This document shows positions 1 through 7,411 of a DNA stretch of 8,037 nt, in pieces. This DNA comes from CAKZML01 sp041571575. Its GTDB lineage: Bacteria > Pseudomonadota > Gammaproteobacteria > Steroidobacterales > BM003. Location: contig JBFFTZ010000108.1 of the NCBI GenBank assembly GCA_041571575.1, forward strand, positions 1 through 8,037. The letters run 5' to 3'. A model generated the notes under the pieces. The model did no database searches, was not told the origin of the DNA, and saw only the letters and a program-made list of their open reading frames with translations. How positions within the stretch are numbered: position 1 is the first letter of the stretch; the number at the start of each line of letters is the position of its first letter. Both the position numbers and the translations under genes were made by a program.

Positions 1-708
1 CTCAATTTTGCCCAGCGCGTCGCTATACGCGCCCAGCGCCATGGCATCCAATTCCTCAGCGGGCAGGATCTTGCCGCTGCGCAGGCGTGGCAGCAGTTCC
101 ATTATGGCCGGCCAGTCTTTTCGTTCCCGATGCAGCCTGGCGAGTATTCCCAGTCCCTGTGCATGATTGGGAGCACTGTCCAGCAGGCGCGCCAGGGTGG
201 CGCGAGCATCCTCGAACTGACCGTGGGCCATCTGTAGCTCGGCCTGGGTCAACAATACGGCGTGTCCGGCATCCGGGCTCTGTTCGTAAGCCATCCGCAG
301 CCAGTTGTCGCGACGCTCATAAGCGCCCTGCAACTGGGCGGCCCGGGCTGCGGAGAGGTAGTTCAGCAGCGGATTTTCATTGCGCCTGACGCCCCGGGTA
401 AGGGTGCGTTCTCCACGGGCCCAGTCGCCCTCGGCCATTTCCAGCAGCCCGTTGGTCAGCAGGCGTTGTTCCCGCCTGGCCCGGTACTGCACGGCCATTC
501 GTCCCAGGGCACGAGGCGCCCGGAGAATACGAATCACCAGGCGAACCACTAGGTACAGGCCGATCAGGATCAGGGTCAGGACCGGTACGGAGGTTTCCAC
601 GAGATAGCCGCGGAAATTGAACATCACGTAACCGGGATCCTCCATCAGCAAGACCGCCAATGCGGTGCCGGCGAGCAGGGTGAGGATAATAATCAGTCCG
701 GTTTTCAT
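1..708 (-). CDS. hemY: HemY, heme-biosynthesis-associated membrane protein (3' end cut by window)
   Basis: The frame is open from an ATG at 708 to the window edge, giving 236 residues; the C-terminal part lies outside. The start reads MKTGLIIILTLLAG, followed by a conserved-looking DPGYVMFNFRGY stretch. Two hydrophobic segments (about residues 3-22 and 42-62) with a short loop between them are the typical HemY N-terminal membrane hairpin. After them comes an Arg-rich helical region and TPR-like helices (for example NPLLNYLSAARAAQLQGAY and AHGQFEDARATLARLLD). HemY_N proteins are inner-membrane proteins with a TPR-rich soluble part. They are encoded beside hemX, and their exact role in late heme synthesis is not settled. 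They are unrelated to Bacillus protoporphyrinogen oxidase of the same name. Only 5 nt separate it from the hemX stop, so it is the last visible gene of the hemCDXY operon. The assignment rests on sequence pattern plus context. Confidence 0.93.
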   Translation of the reverse strand, partial: MKTGLIIILTLLAGTALAVLLMEDPGYVMFNFRGYLVETSVPVLTLILIGLYLVVRLVIRILRAPRALGRMAVQYRARREQRLLTNGLLEMAEGDWARGERTLTRGVRRNENPLLNYLSAARAAQLQGAYERRDNWLRMAYEQSPDAGHAVLLTQAELQMAHGQFEDARATLARLLDSAPNHAQGLGILARLHRERKDWPAIMELLPRLRSGKILPAEELDAMALGAYSDALGKIE

Positions 709-713
709 AGTGC

Positions 714-1877
714 TTAATTGCCGCTGTTAACTGGCAGGGTTCGCAGCAGATTCAATGAGCCCGAAATATCCGGAAGCGCCGGCTGGATATTCTGCATTTC
801 CAATCCGGCCAGGGTTTCGATGGCGCTGCTGGTGGCGGAGTTCGAGGTGTCGAAATACTGGCCCAGCCAGCCCCGGGCGCTACGCAGGCTTTCCCGGAAG
901 CTGGTTTCATCCCCGTGCAGCAAGGCCAGGCGAGCCGCCTCGAGTTTGAGTTCCAGGTTTCGGCGCAGGAAGAATTCTTCGGAGACACTCAGCAGCGGAG
1001 TAATCTGCTCGTCGGTCTTGCGTACGCTTACGATGTCCTTGAAGGCCGCTCCCACCTTGCTCACGGCCCGGTCCCAGCCATCCTCGCCCTCGGCGGTCTG
1101 TGCTGCGGCACCGTCCGTCTCGTTGCTGACCGAACGGGAAAGCGGAAGCTGACTGATTCGGGTTCCCAGGCTGCTTAGGGTTAAGGCAATTCCCTGGATA
1201 TCGGGAACGTCGACTGCCCCCAGGTCTGTGAGCTCGCCACGAATGACCCGGCGAACTTCCAGCAAGGCGGGGTCGTCCATGGCGGACAAGCGACCGTCGG
1301 CAAGACGAAGCGCCGAAATCGTGGTTTTCACGTCACCGGCCAGTTGCAGGCGCGCGTTGGCTATCTGCAGGTAATACTCTACTTCTGACATGATCCAGCG
1401 CTTGCGGGTCTCGTCAGAGATACCCTGCATGCTGGTCATCTGGGCCTCAAGGTTTCCCAGTCTTTGTGAGAGGCGCGCGATGTCGTCGAAACTGTCCTGC
1501 CTTGAACTTTCCAGGGCAGCCCGGCCGGCTTCCAGCCTGTCCACTTCCCTGCGCAGGGCGGTCATGGATTGTTCGAGATCGCCGCGCCGACTGGTTTCGC
1601 TTGCCCCGCGTTGGGCTAACGAGGTCTTGGCCAGCTGGGCATCTCGCCACAACCAGGCAGAGGCCGCCACGGCCAACAGCGAGAAGAATAACGCGAGAAA
1701 CGCCAGTCCACGACCACCCCTTGCCTTGGGAGCCGGTCGGGATTCAGCTGTGCTTTTCTGTTCCGGCACGCCTTCGACGGCAGGTTCCCGGGTATCGGGC
1801 TCCGGCGGCACAGACTCTCCAGTGCCTTCGTCCGGTTGCTCGATCACGGGTTCTTTGTCTTGTTGCTCTTGGCTCAT
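714..1877 (-). CDS. hemX: HemX, membrane-anchored uroporphyrinogen-III C-methyltransferase-like protein
   Basis: This is a 387-residue protein with the standard HemX plan. Residues 1-50 are an acidic, Pro/Glu-rich cytoplasmic tail. Residues about 57-77 (LAFLALFFSLLAVAASAWLW) form one membrane span, residues about 95-150 a coiled coil rich in Leu/Arg/Glu, and the rest a helical domain. Family landmarks are the WIMSEVEYYLQIANARLQLA segment (161-180) and the DPALLEVRRVI segment (202-212). HemX is often annotated as uroporphyrinogen-III methyltransferase, but it has no visible SAM-binding motif and enzymatic activity is not established. A structural or accessory role near the heme enzymes is the safer reading. 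The start codon overlaps the hemD stop as ATGA, implying translational coupling, and hemY follows after 5 nt. Confidence 0.95.
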   Translation of the reverse strand: MSQEQQDKEPVIEQPDEGTGESVPPEPDTREPAVEGVPEQKSTAESRPAPKARGGRGLAFLALFFSLLAVAASAWLWRDAQLAKTSLAQRGASETSRRGDLEQSMTALRREVDRLEAGRAALESSRQDSFDDIARLSQRLGNLEAQMTSMQGISDETRKRWIMSEVEYYLQIANARLQLAGDVKTTISALRLADGRLSAMDDPALLEVRRVIRGELTDLGAVDVPDIQGIALTLSSLGTRISQLPLSRSVSNETDGAAAQTAEGEDGWDRAVSKVGAAFKDIVSVRKTDEQITPLLSVSEEFFLRRNLELKLEAARLALLHGDETSFRESLRSARGWLGQYFDTSNSATSSAIETLAGLEMQNIQPALPDISGSLNLLRTLPVNSGN

Positions 1878-2656
1878 GAATGCTCGCTGGCCTGATTGGT
1901 CGTTAGCCTTATCATGTGTTCTAGCAGGTCCTGGTCCGAGGGCCCGGATGCCGGCTCCGCTGTCGGTATGCCAAGTTCCCTAGCCTTTTGTACCACACGA
2001 TCACTGGCGCTAACCAGTTGCGTCCTGCCCAGTAAGTGCTTGGCCTCATCACCCAATAGTAGCAGGGTGTTTTCCAGAGTCTGGACGCTGGTGGCCGTAA
2101 CAAAACGTATGTGTCCCAACTCAAGTTCATTTCGGATCTGGTCCAGCACCTGTTCGGGAATCTCAGACTCTGTCCGACAGTATACCTCCAGGTAATCCAC
2201 CCTGGCCCCGCGGGCTGTCATGGACTGCTCAAGCAGGTCTCTGCCACCCATGCCGCGAACAATCAGTACACGCTTTCCATGCATGTCTTGCAGTCGGGGA
2301 TGGTCCAGCAGTGCCTCGGAAGTGAATCCCTGCTCCGATACCACATTGGCCGGAAAGCCTGCCGCCTTGAGGCTTTTGGCGGTACTGGGTCCCACTGCTG
2401 CTATTTCTGCGTCATAGTCGGGCAGGTAGCGGGCGCCGTATTTGACGGCGTTGCGGCTGATGAAAACCAGCAAATGATATTCGTTGATGTCGGGAAGTCT
2501 GGAGGGCCAGGCGGTGGCCGCCCTGGTAGGCTCGATGGACATGGCGGGCAGGATAAAGGCGCGGCCGCCGGCGGCTTCAACCAAAGACGCCAGCACTTCG
2601 CATTGCCCGGTAGGCCGGGTAATGATTACCCCCGAGCCTGCCAGCGGCATTGTCAT
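1874..2656 (-). CDS. hemD: Uroporphyrinogen-III synthase HemD
   Basis: This is a 260-residue cytoplasmic enzyme. It closes the linear hydroxymethylbilane made by HemC while inverting ring D, giving uroporphyrinogen III, the precursor of heme, siroheme and cobalamin. The family is poorly conserved in sequence. The evidence here is the N-terminal GVIITRPTGQ, the FISRNAVKYG segment, IAAVGPSTAKSLKAAG (NAV and AVGPSTA being family hallmarks), GKRVLIVRGMGGRDLL in the second domain, and FVTATSVQTLENTL near the C-terminal third. Length is normal for the family. The ATG at 2656 overlaps the hemC stop as ATGA. An in-frame ATG two codons later (2650) is possible, but the overlap favours the first. It in turn overlaps hemX by 4 bp. 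Confidence 0.96.
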   Translation of the reverse strand: MTMPLAGSGVIITRPTGQCEVLASLVEAAGGRAFILPAMSIEPTRAATAWPSRLPDINEYHLLVFISRNAVKYGARYLPDYDAEIAAVGPSTAKSLKAAGFPANVVSEQGFTSEALLDHPRLQDMHGKRVLIVRGMGGRDLLEQSMTARGARVDYLEVYCRTESEIPEQVLDQIRNELELGHIRFVTATSVQTLENTLLLLGDEAKHLLGRTQLVSASDRVVQKARELGIPTAEPASGPSDQDLLEHMIRLTTNQASEHS

Positions 2657-3582
2657 CCAGCGTCTTCCAGATCACGCAGGATCTTGCCGGCGCCTTTTCC
2701 GATCAGCTCTTCGGCCAGGGCCAGTCCCAGTTTACGGGCTTCGCCAGCCTCACCGCGGATTTCACCCTTGAGCACCGTACTGCCGTCAGTCGTCGCGACC
2801 AGGCCGCGCAAGTACAACTTGTCGCCTTCGAGTAAGGCATGGGCTGCCACCGGGGCGTGACAACTGGCTTCCAGGGCCGAGGCAAAGGCGCGTTCGGCGC
2901 TCAGGCAGACATCACTGATCGGATCATTGAGTCGGTTCAGGAGTTCGTTCAGTTGATCGTCGTCCTTGCGACACTCTATGCCGACTATGCCCTGGCCCAC
3001 GGCGGGCAGGCAGACTTCGGTATCCAGTACCTGCCTGGCGCGGTCGGCCAGGCCCAGGCGCTTCAGGCCTGCGTAGGCCAGCATGATCGCCTTGAAATTG
3101 CCTTCATCGAGTCGTTGCAGGCGGGTACCTACATTGCCCCGGGCCGGCTCGATGGCCAGGTCCGGGCGCAGGCTCAGCATCTGTGCCTGGCGGCGCAGGC
3201 TGGAGGTGCCCAGTACCGAACTGGCGGGCATGTCCTCCAGTGACTGTACGTCATTAGACACTATCGCATCGCGTGGATCCTCTCGGGTCAGTACAGCGGC
3301 GATATGCAGGCCAGGGGGCAGTTCGGCGGGAACGTCTTTCATGGAGTGAACAGCAAGATCTGCCTCACCATCCAACATGGCGCGTTCCAGTTCCTTGAGG
3401 AACAGACCCTTGCCACCAATGGCTGCCAGGCTGCGATCGAGAATCTCGTCGCCCTTGGTGCTCATGGGTACAAGTTCTACGCTCAGTTCGGGGTAAAGCC
3501 TTTCTAACTCCGCCTTAACGTGTTCGGCTTGCCATAAGGCCAGCGGACTTTTCCGCGTGGCAATTTTCAACACACGACCCAT
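2653..3582 (-). CDS. hemC: Hydroxymethylbilane synthase (porphobilinogen deaminase) HemC
   Basis: This 309-residue cytoplasmic enzyme condenses four porphobilinogen molecules into hydroxymethylbilane. The N-terminal IATRKSPLALWQAEHV, GGKGLFLKELE and LAVHSMKDVP motifs are diagnostic; D83 in the last is the catalytic aspartate (Asp84 in E. coli). Substrate-binding arginines appear in GTSSLRRQAQ (R130, R131) and ARGNVGTRLQRL (R148, R154). Cys241 in LEASCHAPVAA is the expected attachment point of the dipyrromethane cofactor; in E. coli this region reads LEGGCQVP. Length is normal, so the gene is intact. It is the first intact gene of the hemCDXY run. A fragment of an algR-like regulator ends only 38 nt upstream, so its promoter must lie within that fragment or further upstream. 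Confidence 0.98.
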   Translation of the reverse strand: MGRVLKIATRKSPLALWQAEHVKAELERLYPELSVELVPMSTKGDEILDRSLAAIGGKGLFLKELERAMLDGEADLAVHSMKDVPAELPPGLHIAAVLTREDPRDAIVSNDVQSLEDMPASSVLGTSSLRRQAQMLSLRPDLAIEPARGNVGTRLQRLDEGNFKAIMLAYAGLKRLGLADRARQVLDTEVCLPAVGQGIVGIECRKDDDQLNELLNRLNDPISDVCLSAERAFASALEASCHAPVAAHALLEGDKLYLRGLVATTDGSTVLKGEIRGEAGEARKLGLALAEELIGKGAGKILRDLEDAG

Positions 3583-3620
3583 AATCGATTTTCCCGTCAG
3601 TTGTTCAGTGTTCAGAGCCG

Positions 3621-3949
3621 CTAATTATGCCGCATTCTCTTGCGTAATTCGGGCACCATTCGCCTGCTGACGGGTAAAAAGTGTGATTTTCCCCTTATCC
3701 GAACCTGGAAATGCCCCTTCTCATGCTTTTCCAGCGCCTCAAGGTGCGCTAGACAGACCGGGAACGCGCGGTGGATGGGAACGAATTCCTCTTCAATGCT
3801 TTCGGGGAGTCGCCCAGGAGCTTGGTACCGTCCTGGCGGATCATGGATACGTATTTCTGGTTGGCCAGGGAGTCCAACACCTGCTCCACGGGGGTCAGTT
3901 GCCGTTCATCCCGCTTGCCGAGGCTGATGCACCGGCGAGGCCGGCACCC
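3621..3949 (-). pseudogene. algR-like LytTR response regulator remnant: receiver domain missing, DNA-binding domain frameshifted
   Basis: The stretch between hemC and the DUF4124 gene is not empty. In one minus-strand frame (about 3949-3791) it reads GKRDERQLTPVEQVLDSLANQ, ANQKYVSMIRQDGTKLL and DSPKALK, which matches the first half of an AlgR/LytTR DNA-binding domain. That frame stops at TAG 3749-3751. Near 3788-3800 the similarity jumps one frame and continues as EEEFVPIHR, CLAHLEALEKHEKGHFQVRI and FLPVSRRMVPELRKRM down to a TAG at 3621-3623, the normal AlgR C-terminus. Loss of a single base before the Glu-Glu-Glu-Phe would explain the shift. About four residues (GDRF in typical members) also seem deleted before the VxIHR motif, and the conserved Asn after HR is gone. 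No receiver (CheY-like) domain is visible, and the DUF4124 gene abuts the fragment. In Pseudomonas an intact algR lies directly upstream of hemC, so this looks like decay in place. The family call is from recognised motifs only. Confidence 0.85.
3624..3629 (-). promoter_or_regulatory. Candidate -10 element for hemC inside the algR remnant
   Basis: On the minus strand CATAAT (5 of 6 to TATAAT) lies about 40 nt before the hemC ATG, at the extreme end of the algR remnant. The hexamer 17 nt upstream of it (CCGAAT) is a poor -35, and there is no TGn extension. This is therefore only a weak candidate for the hemC promoter, listed because no other gene start lies between it and hemC. Confidence 0.25.
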
Positions 3950-3984
3950 TCTCCGTGAATGCAGGCTGTCAGTCTTGGCGCTGG

Positions 3985-4443
3985 TCAATCACAAAATTCT
4001 TCGACGGCCTTCTGTGCTTTTTGACGGGTCGAGGCGATTTCCTCTTCTGAGTACCACTCCCTTTCGCCATTCTCTAATTCCCGATAAATGCGGCGACTGT
4101 TGTTGAAGGTCTCCAGGCGTTGTCGTGCCCGGGTGCAGGCCTGGGCCCGCGCCTCGGCTTGTTTCGCCGTCTCCACAGCGTTTTCTTCCTGGGCGGCCCT
4201 TTCTTCCTGTTCAATCAGGAGTTGCGCCTGTTGTTTTCCCTTTGCCTGGGCCTGTGCACTACTGATGCGGGCCTTGTCGGTGGGGCGGGAATCAATCGAG
4301 ACCAGGGTGGAGACTATGCCTTCCGGAGGGGTATCGGTGTAATGGGTGACGCCGTCGGCATCTTCCCAGCGATAAATATCCGCCGAAGCCATTGCCGACA
4401 CAAGCAGACCCGCCAGGGTGATTACAACAAGTTTCGTCGTCAT
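3985..4443 (-). CDS. Secreted DUF4124-domain protein of unknown function
   Basis: This is a 152-residue protein with a clear Sec signal peptide: a Lys near the N-terminus, then VVITLAGLLVSAMASA, with likely cleavage after Ala21. The mature N-terminus DIYRWEDADGVTHYTDTPPEG is the DUF4124 motif (Y-R-W-x-D-x-D-G-x-x-H-Y-x-D-x-P-P). A long Gln/Ala/Glu/Lys-rich helix (about 60-105) follows, and then a C-terminal region, SRRIYRELENGEREWYSEEE, that resembles the tail seen in many DUF4124 proteins. Two cysteines (Cys103 and the penultimate Cys151) bracket that tail and could form a disulfide in the periplasm. No enzymatic function is known for the family. It starts 30 nt after the second PII gene with a GAGGA ribosome-binding site, so the two are probably co-transcribed. 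Downstream it runs straight into the algR remnant. Confidence 0.88.
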   Translation of the reverse strand: MTTKLVVITLAGLLVSAMASADIYRWEDADGVTHYTDTPPEGIVSTLVSIDSRPTDKARISSAQAQAKGKQQAQLLIEQEERAAQEENAVETAKQAEARAQACTRARQRLETFNNSRRIYRELENGEREWYSEEEIASTRQKAQKAVEEFCD

Positions 4444-4473
4444 GACATTTTCCTCGTGACGGTGCCGGTTGAT

Positions 4474-4812
4474 TCAGAGCGCTTCCGCGTTTGTCTCACC
4501 GGTCCGAATACGTAGTGCAAAGTCCAGATTGGACACGAAAATCTTTCCATCGCCAATTTTTCCGGTATGGGCCGCGCTACTGATAGCCTCAACGACCTGG
4601 TCCATGATCGCATCTTCGATCGCCAGCTCGATCTTCATTTTGGGCAAAAAATCAACGACATACTCTGCGCCCCTATAAAGTTCAGTATGACCCTTCTGTC
4701 GGCCAAAACCTTTGACCTCGGTCACAGTAATGCCCTGAATTCCGACGTCTGCAAGCGCTTCACGCACGTCGTCCAGCTTGAAAGGCTTGATAATTGCAGT
4801 GACCATTTTCAC
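4474..4812 (-). CDS. Nitrogen regulatory protein PII (second copy, GlnB/GlnK family)
   Basis: This 112-residue PII protein is a trimeric cytoplasmic sensor of ATP/ADP and 2-oxoglutarate that controls nitrogen uptake and assimilation. The family signatures are complete: MKMVTAIIKPFKLDDVREAL at the N-terminus, the T-loop GFGRQKGHTELYRGAEY with the uridylylation Tyr51 and Gln39, TGKIGDGKIFV, and the C-terminal RIRTGE. It is very close to the other PII in this window (6269-6607). The main differences are at residues 59-80 and the last dozen positions, so the copies are paralogues rather than a recent exact duplication. It lies downstream of amt but beyond a strong terminator, so it may be read at lower level or from its own promoter. 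The start is GTG. Whether it acts as GlnB or GlnK cannot be decided from sequence. Confidence 0.97.
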   Translation of the reverse strand: MKMVTAIIKPFKLDDVREALADVGIQGITVTEVKGFGRQKGHTELYRGAEYVVDFLPKMKIELAIEDAIMDQVVEAISSAAHTGKIGDGKIFVSNLDFALRIRTGETNAEAL

Positions 4813-4820
4813 TTTGTAGA

Positions 4821-4827
4821 TTCCTCC
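4821..4827 (-). promoter_or_regulatory. Ribosome-binding site fixing a GTG start for the second PII gene
   Basis: GGAGGAA on the minus strand lies 8 nt before the GTG at 4812 but 14 nt before the in-frame ATG at 4806. The spacing selects GTG, which gives the family's usual MK-x-V/I-TAIIKP N-terminus. Confidence 0.7.
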
Positions 4828-4878
4828 GCTGCCCTGATGTGGTGTTTGGGCGTTAACAGGCTTCTACTATCAGGGAAT

Positions 4879-4905
4879 AAAAAACGGGCCGCAAGGCCCG
4901 TTTTG
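4879..4905 (-). terminator. Intrinsic terminator after amt
   Basis: A perfect 10-bp stem (AAAACGGGCC at 4881-4890 paired with GGCCCGTTTT at 4895-4904) with a 4-nt loop is followed, in the minus direction, by a run of six T (complement of 4879-4884, partly in the stem). It begins about 40 nt after the amt stop and is the expected end of the torF-glnK-amt transcript. The plus-strand side also has a T-rich tail, but no plus-strand gene reads into it. Confidence 0.88.
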
Positions 4906-4945
4906 TTTTAATGGTTGTCGCTGGAATACCAGCTTGTGAGAGGGG

Positions 4946-6229
<1,284 letters not shown>

Positions 6230-6234
6230 TACTT

Positions 6235-6241
6235 TCTCCTT
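6235..6241 (-). promoter_or_regulatory. Ribosome-binding site fixing the GTG start of amt
   Basis: AAGGAGA on the minus strand ends 5 nt before the GTG at 6229. No ATG occurs near enough upstream in frame, and starting further in would remove part of the first membrane span. Confidence 0.7.
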
Positions 6242-6268
6242 GATTCAGTTTGATTAACGAGGACGGAG

Positions 6269-6607
6269 CTAAACTGCTTCCGAGCCAGTTTCGCCGGTGC
6301 GGATCCTGACGACCTGCTCCAGGTTGGTGACGAAAATCTTCCCGTCGCCAATCTTTCCGGTGCGGGCCACGTTGCCGATGGCTTCGACGACTTGTTCAGC
6401 GATGTCGTCGGACACGGCAAGTTCAACCTTGGCCTTGGGAAGGAAGTCCACCACGTATTCGGCGCCACGATACAGTTCGGTGTGCCCGCGCTGGCGACCG
6501 AAGCCCTTTACCTCGGTTACCGTGATGCCTTGAATCCCGATGTCCGCAACCGCTTCGCGAACGTCATCCAGCTTGAAGGGCTTGATGATGGCTGTAATCA
6601 TTTTCAT
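6269..6607 (-). CDS. glnK: Nitrogen regulatory protein PII, GlnK type (upstream of amt)
   Basis: This 112-residue PII protein has all family signatures: MKMITAIIKPFKLDDVREAV, the T-loop GFGRQRGHTELYRGAEY with Tyr51, TGKIGDGKIFV and VVRIRTGE. The GlnK name is from context, since GlnK proteins are those encoded with amt. GlnK binds the cytoplasmic face of the Amt trimer and plugs it when not uridylylated. The ATG at 6607 is preceded by AGGAG at good spacing. The gene lies 33 nt after the torF-like stop and 39 nt before amt, so all three genes should share one transcript from the sigma-54 promoter upstream of the torF-like gene. The gap before glnK holds no terminator or evident promoter. Confidence 0.97.
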   Translation of the reverse strand: MKMITAIIKPFKLDDVREAVADIGIQGITVTEVKGFGRQRGHTELYRGAEYVVDFLPKAKVELAVSDDIAEQVVEAIGNVARTGKIGDGKIFVTNLEQVVRIRTGETGSEAV

Positions 6608-6640
6608 AAAGGTTTCTCCTAAGCCTTCTGCCGTTAGGGT

Positions 6641-7282
6641 CTAGTCTAGAATTCCAAATGACTTGCTGATGGAGATAACCAGGAAGGTGTCTTCCGCAGG
6701 CAGTCCATCGGTGCCGGTGTTGAAAGCAAGTTCCTTGCTGCTTCGTACCAGGCTCAGGCCCAGGTCCAGTTCTGCTACGGAGATGCCGTAACCCACTTCC
6801 AGGTACTCGCCATCAAAATCCTTTCCGAAGGTGCCGAACTTGGCATAGAAATCTTTGTAGGTACCGGTAAGCGCGATGAAGTCGTAGTCCAGGGTGGGGC
6901 CGGTGAAGTTTTCGTAATCGCCGACGGAATATTCGAGTTCAACAAACTTGTAGCCTGCGTAGAGATTGACTTCCTTGTAGGTATCGTCGAAGTCATCGCT
7001 GTAGTAATAGAGGGTGAAGCCGGCGCCCAGCATCAAGTCGTTGTCAAAGGTGTGCTTGTAACCACCGTAGACATCTACTTCCAGGCCGGGCTTGACCGCC
7101 GCCGCCCACGTGCCCAGGTACCAGTCGTCCTGGCTCCAGTCCAGTCCGCCGTTGGCGACCGATGAGGCCTGTGGTACGCCCCGGTAGATGTAATCAGAAA
7201 GGAATCCGATGTTGCCGGTGACTTCGGCTTTTGCGCCGGTAGCGACAATAAGAAGAGCCAGGGTCGTGAATATACGGTGCAT
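6641..7282 (-). CDS. TorF-family / Gcw_chp putative outer-membrane porin
   Basis: This is a 213-residue exported protein. A signal peptide (MHRIFTTLALLIVATGAKA, cleavage likely after Ala19) is followed by EVTGNIGFLSDYIYRGVPQA, the characteristic start of the Gcw_chp family (TIGR02001). Alternating aromatic and polar strands follow, with a Y/F/D/G-rich composition and no membrane helices. The last residues, ISISKSFGILD, resemble the terminal strand of a beta barrel but do not end in the canonical aromatic residue. This points to a small outer-membrane beta barrel. The substrate is unknown. Its place as first gene before glnK and amt, behind a sigma-54 promoter, suggests a role under nitrogen limitation, for example outer-membrane passage of a nitrogen source; this is inference. 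The ATG has an AAGGA site about 8 nt upstream. Confidence 0.88.
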   Translation of the reverse strand: MHRIFTTLALLIVATGAKAEVTGNIGFLSDYIYRGVPQASSVANGGLDWSQDDWYLGTWAAAVKPGLEVDVYGGYKHTFDNDLMLGAGFTLYYYSDDFDDTYKEVNLYAGYKFVELEYSVGDYENFTGPTLDYDFIALTGTYKDFYAKFGTFGKDFDGEYLEVGYGISVAELDLGLSLVRSSKELAFNTGTDGLPAEDTFLVISISKSFGILD

Positions 7283-7334
7283 AGTTCTATCCTTATGAAA
7301 GTTGGGCCGCCGGTGCAGTGCTCATGGCGGTGCA
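7275..7334 (-). repeat. Three direct copies of TGCACCG in the torF-like leader
   Basis: The 7-mer TGCACCG occurs on the minus strand at 7334-7328, 7317-7311 and 7281-7275. The first copy sits at the predicted transcription start and the last overlaps the start codon. All three face the same way, at intervals of 17 and 36 bp. TGCACC is also the NtrC half-site, but the copies lie downstream of the promoter. A function is not established. Confidence 0.5.
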
Positions 7335-7343
7335 ACTACACAA

Positions 7344-7360
7344 AGCAGATTCCGTGCCAA
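7344..7360 (-). promoter_or_regulatory. Sigma-54 (RpoN) promoter for torF-like-glnK-amt
   Basis: The minus strand reads TTGGCACGGAATCTGCT, against the RpoN consensus YTGGCACG-N4-TTGCW. The -24 block is perfect, and the -12 block keeps the essential GC with one mismatch (C for the first T). The predicted transcription start is near 7333, giving a leader of about 50 nt before the torF-like ATG. This fits nitrogen control of a glnK-amt operon. Confidence 0.85.
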
Positions 7361-7411
7361 CCTTGTGAAGCCTGCGCAATCGCGGGTCTGGGCGGTTGCA
7401 AATTACCGCTA

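Noticed and set aside
2111..2860. A 249-codon plus-strand frame across hemD and hemC
   Set aside because: It lies opposite two intact conserved enzymes and its translation has no recognisable domain; it is a by-product of GC-rich codon use.
3932..3944. Hairpin CCGGC-GAG-GCCGG downstream of the DUF4124 gene
   Set aside because: The stem is only 5 bp and no T-run follows on either strand, so it is not a convincing terminator.
3749..3988. A 79-codon minus-strand frame from a TTG as a separate small protein gene
   Set aside because: Its second half matches the LytTR domain only up to a frameshift, after which it runs into meaningless sequence and a stop. It is better explained as part of the algR remnant.
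4813..4878. A dedicated sigma-54 promoter for the second PII gene
   Set aside because: I searched for GG-N10-GC on the coding strand between the terminator and the start and found none. A sigma-70 candidate (TTGCGG-N17-GATAGT) is too weak to report.
7293..7325. A 10-codon upstream frame (MSTAPAAQLS) in the torF-like leader
   Set aside because: It lacks a ribosome-binding site and resembles no known leader peptide; open frames of this size are common by chance.
7392..7409. Inverted repeat GCGGT-N8-ACCGC in the divergent regulatory region
   Set aside because: Five-bp arms are short for a GC-rich region, and the sequence does not fit NtrC or another operator I recognise.
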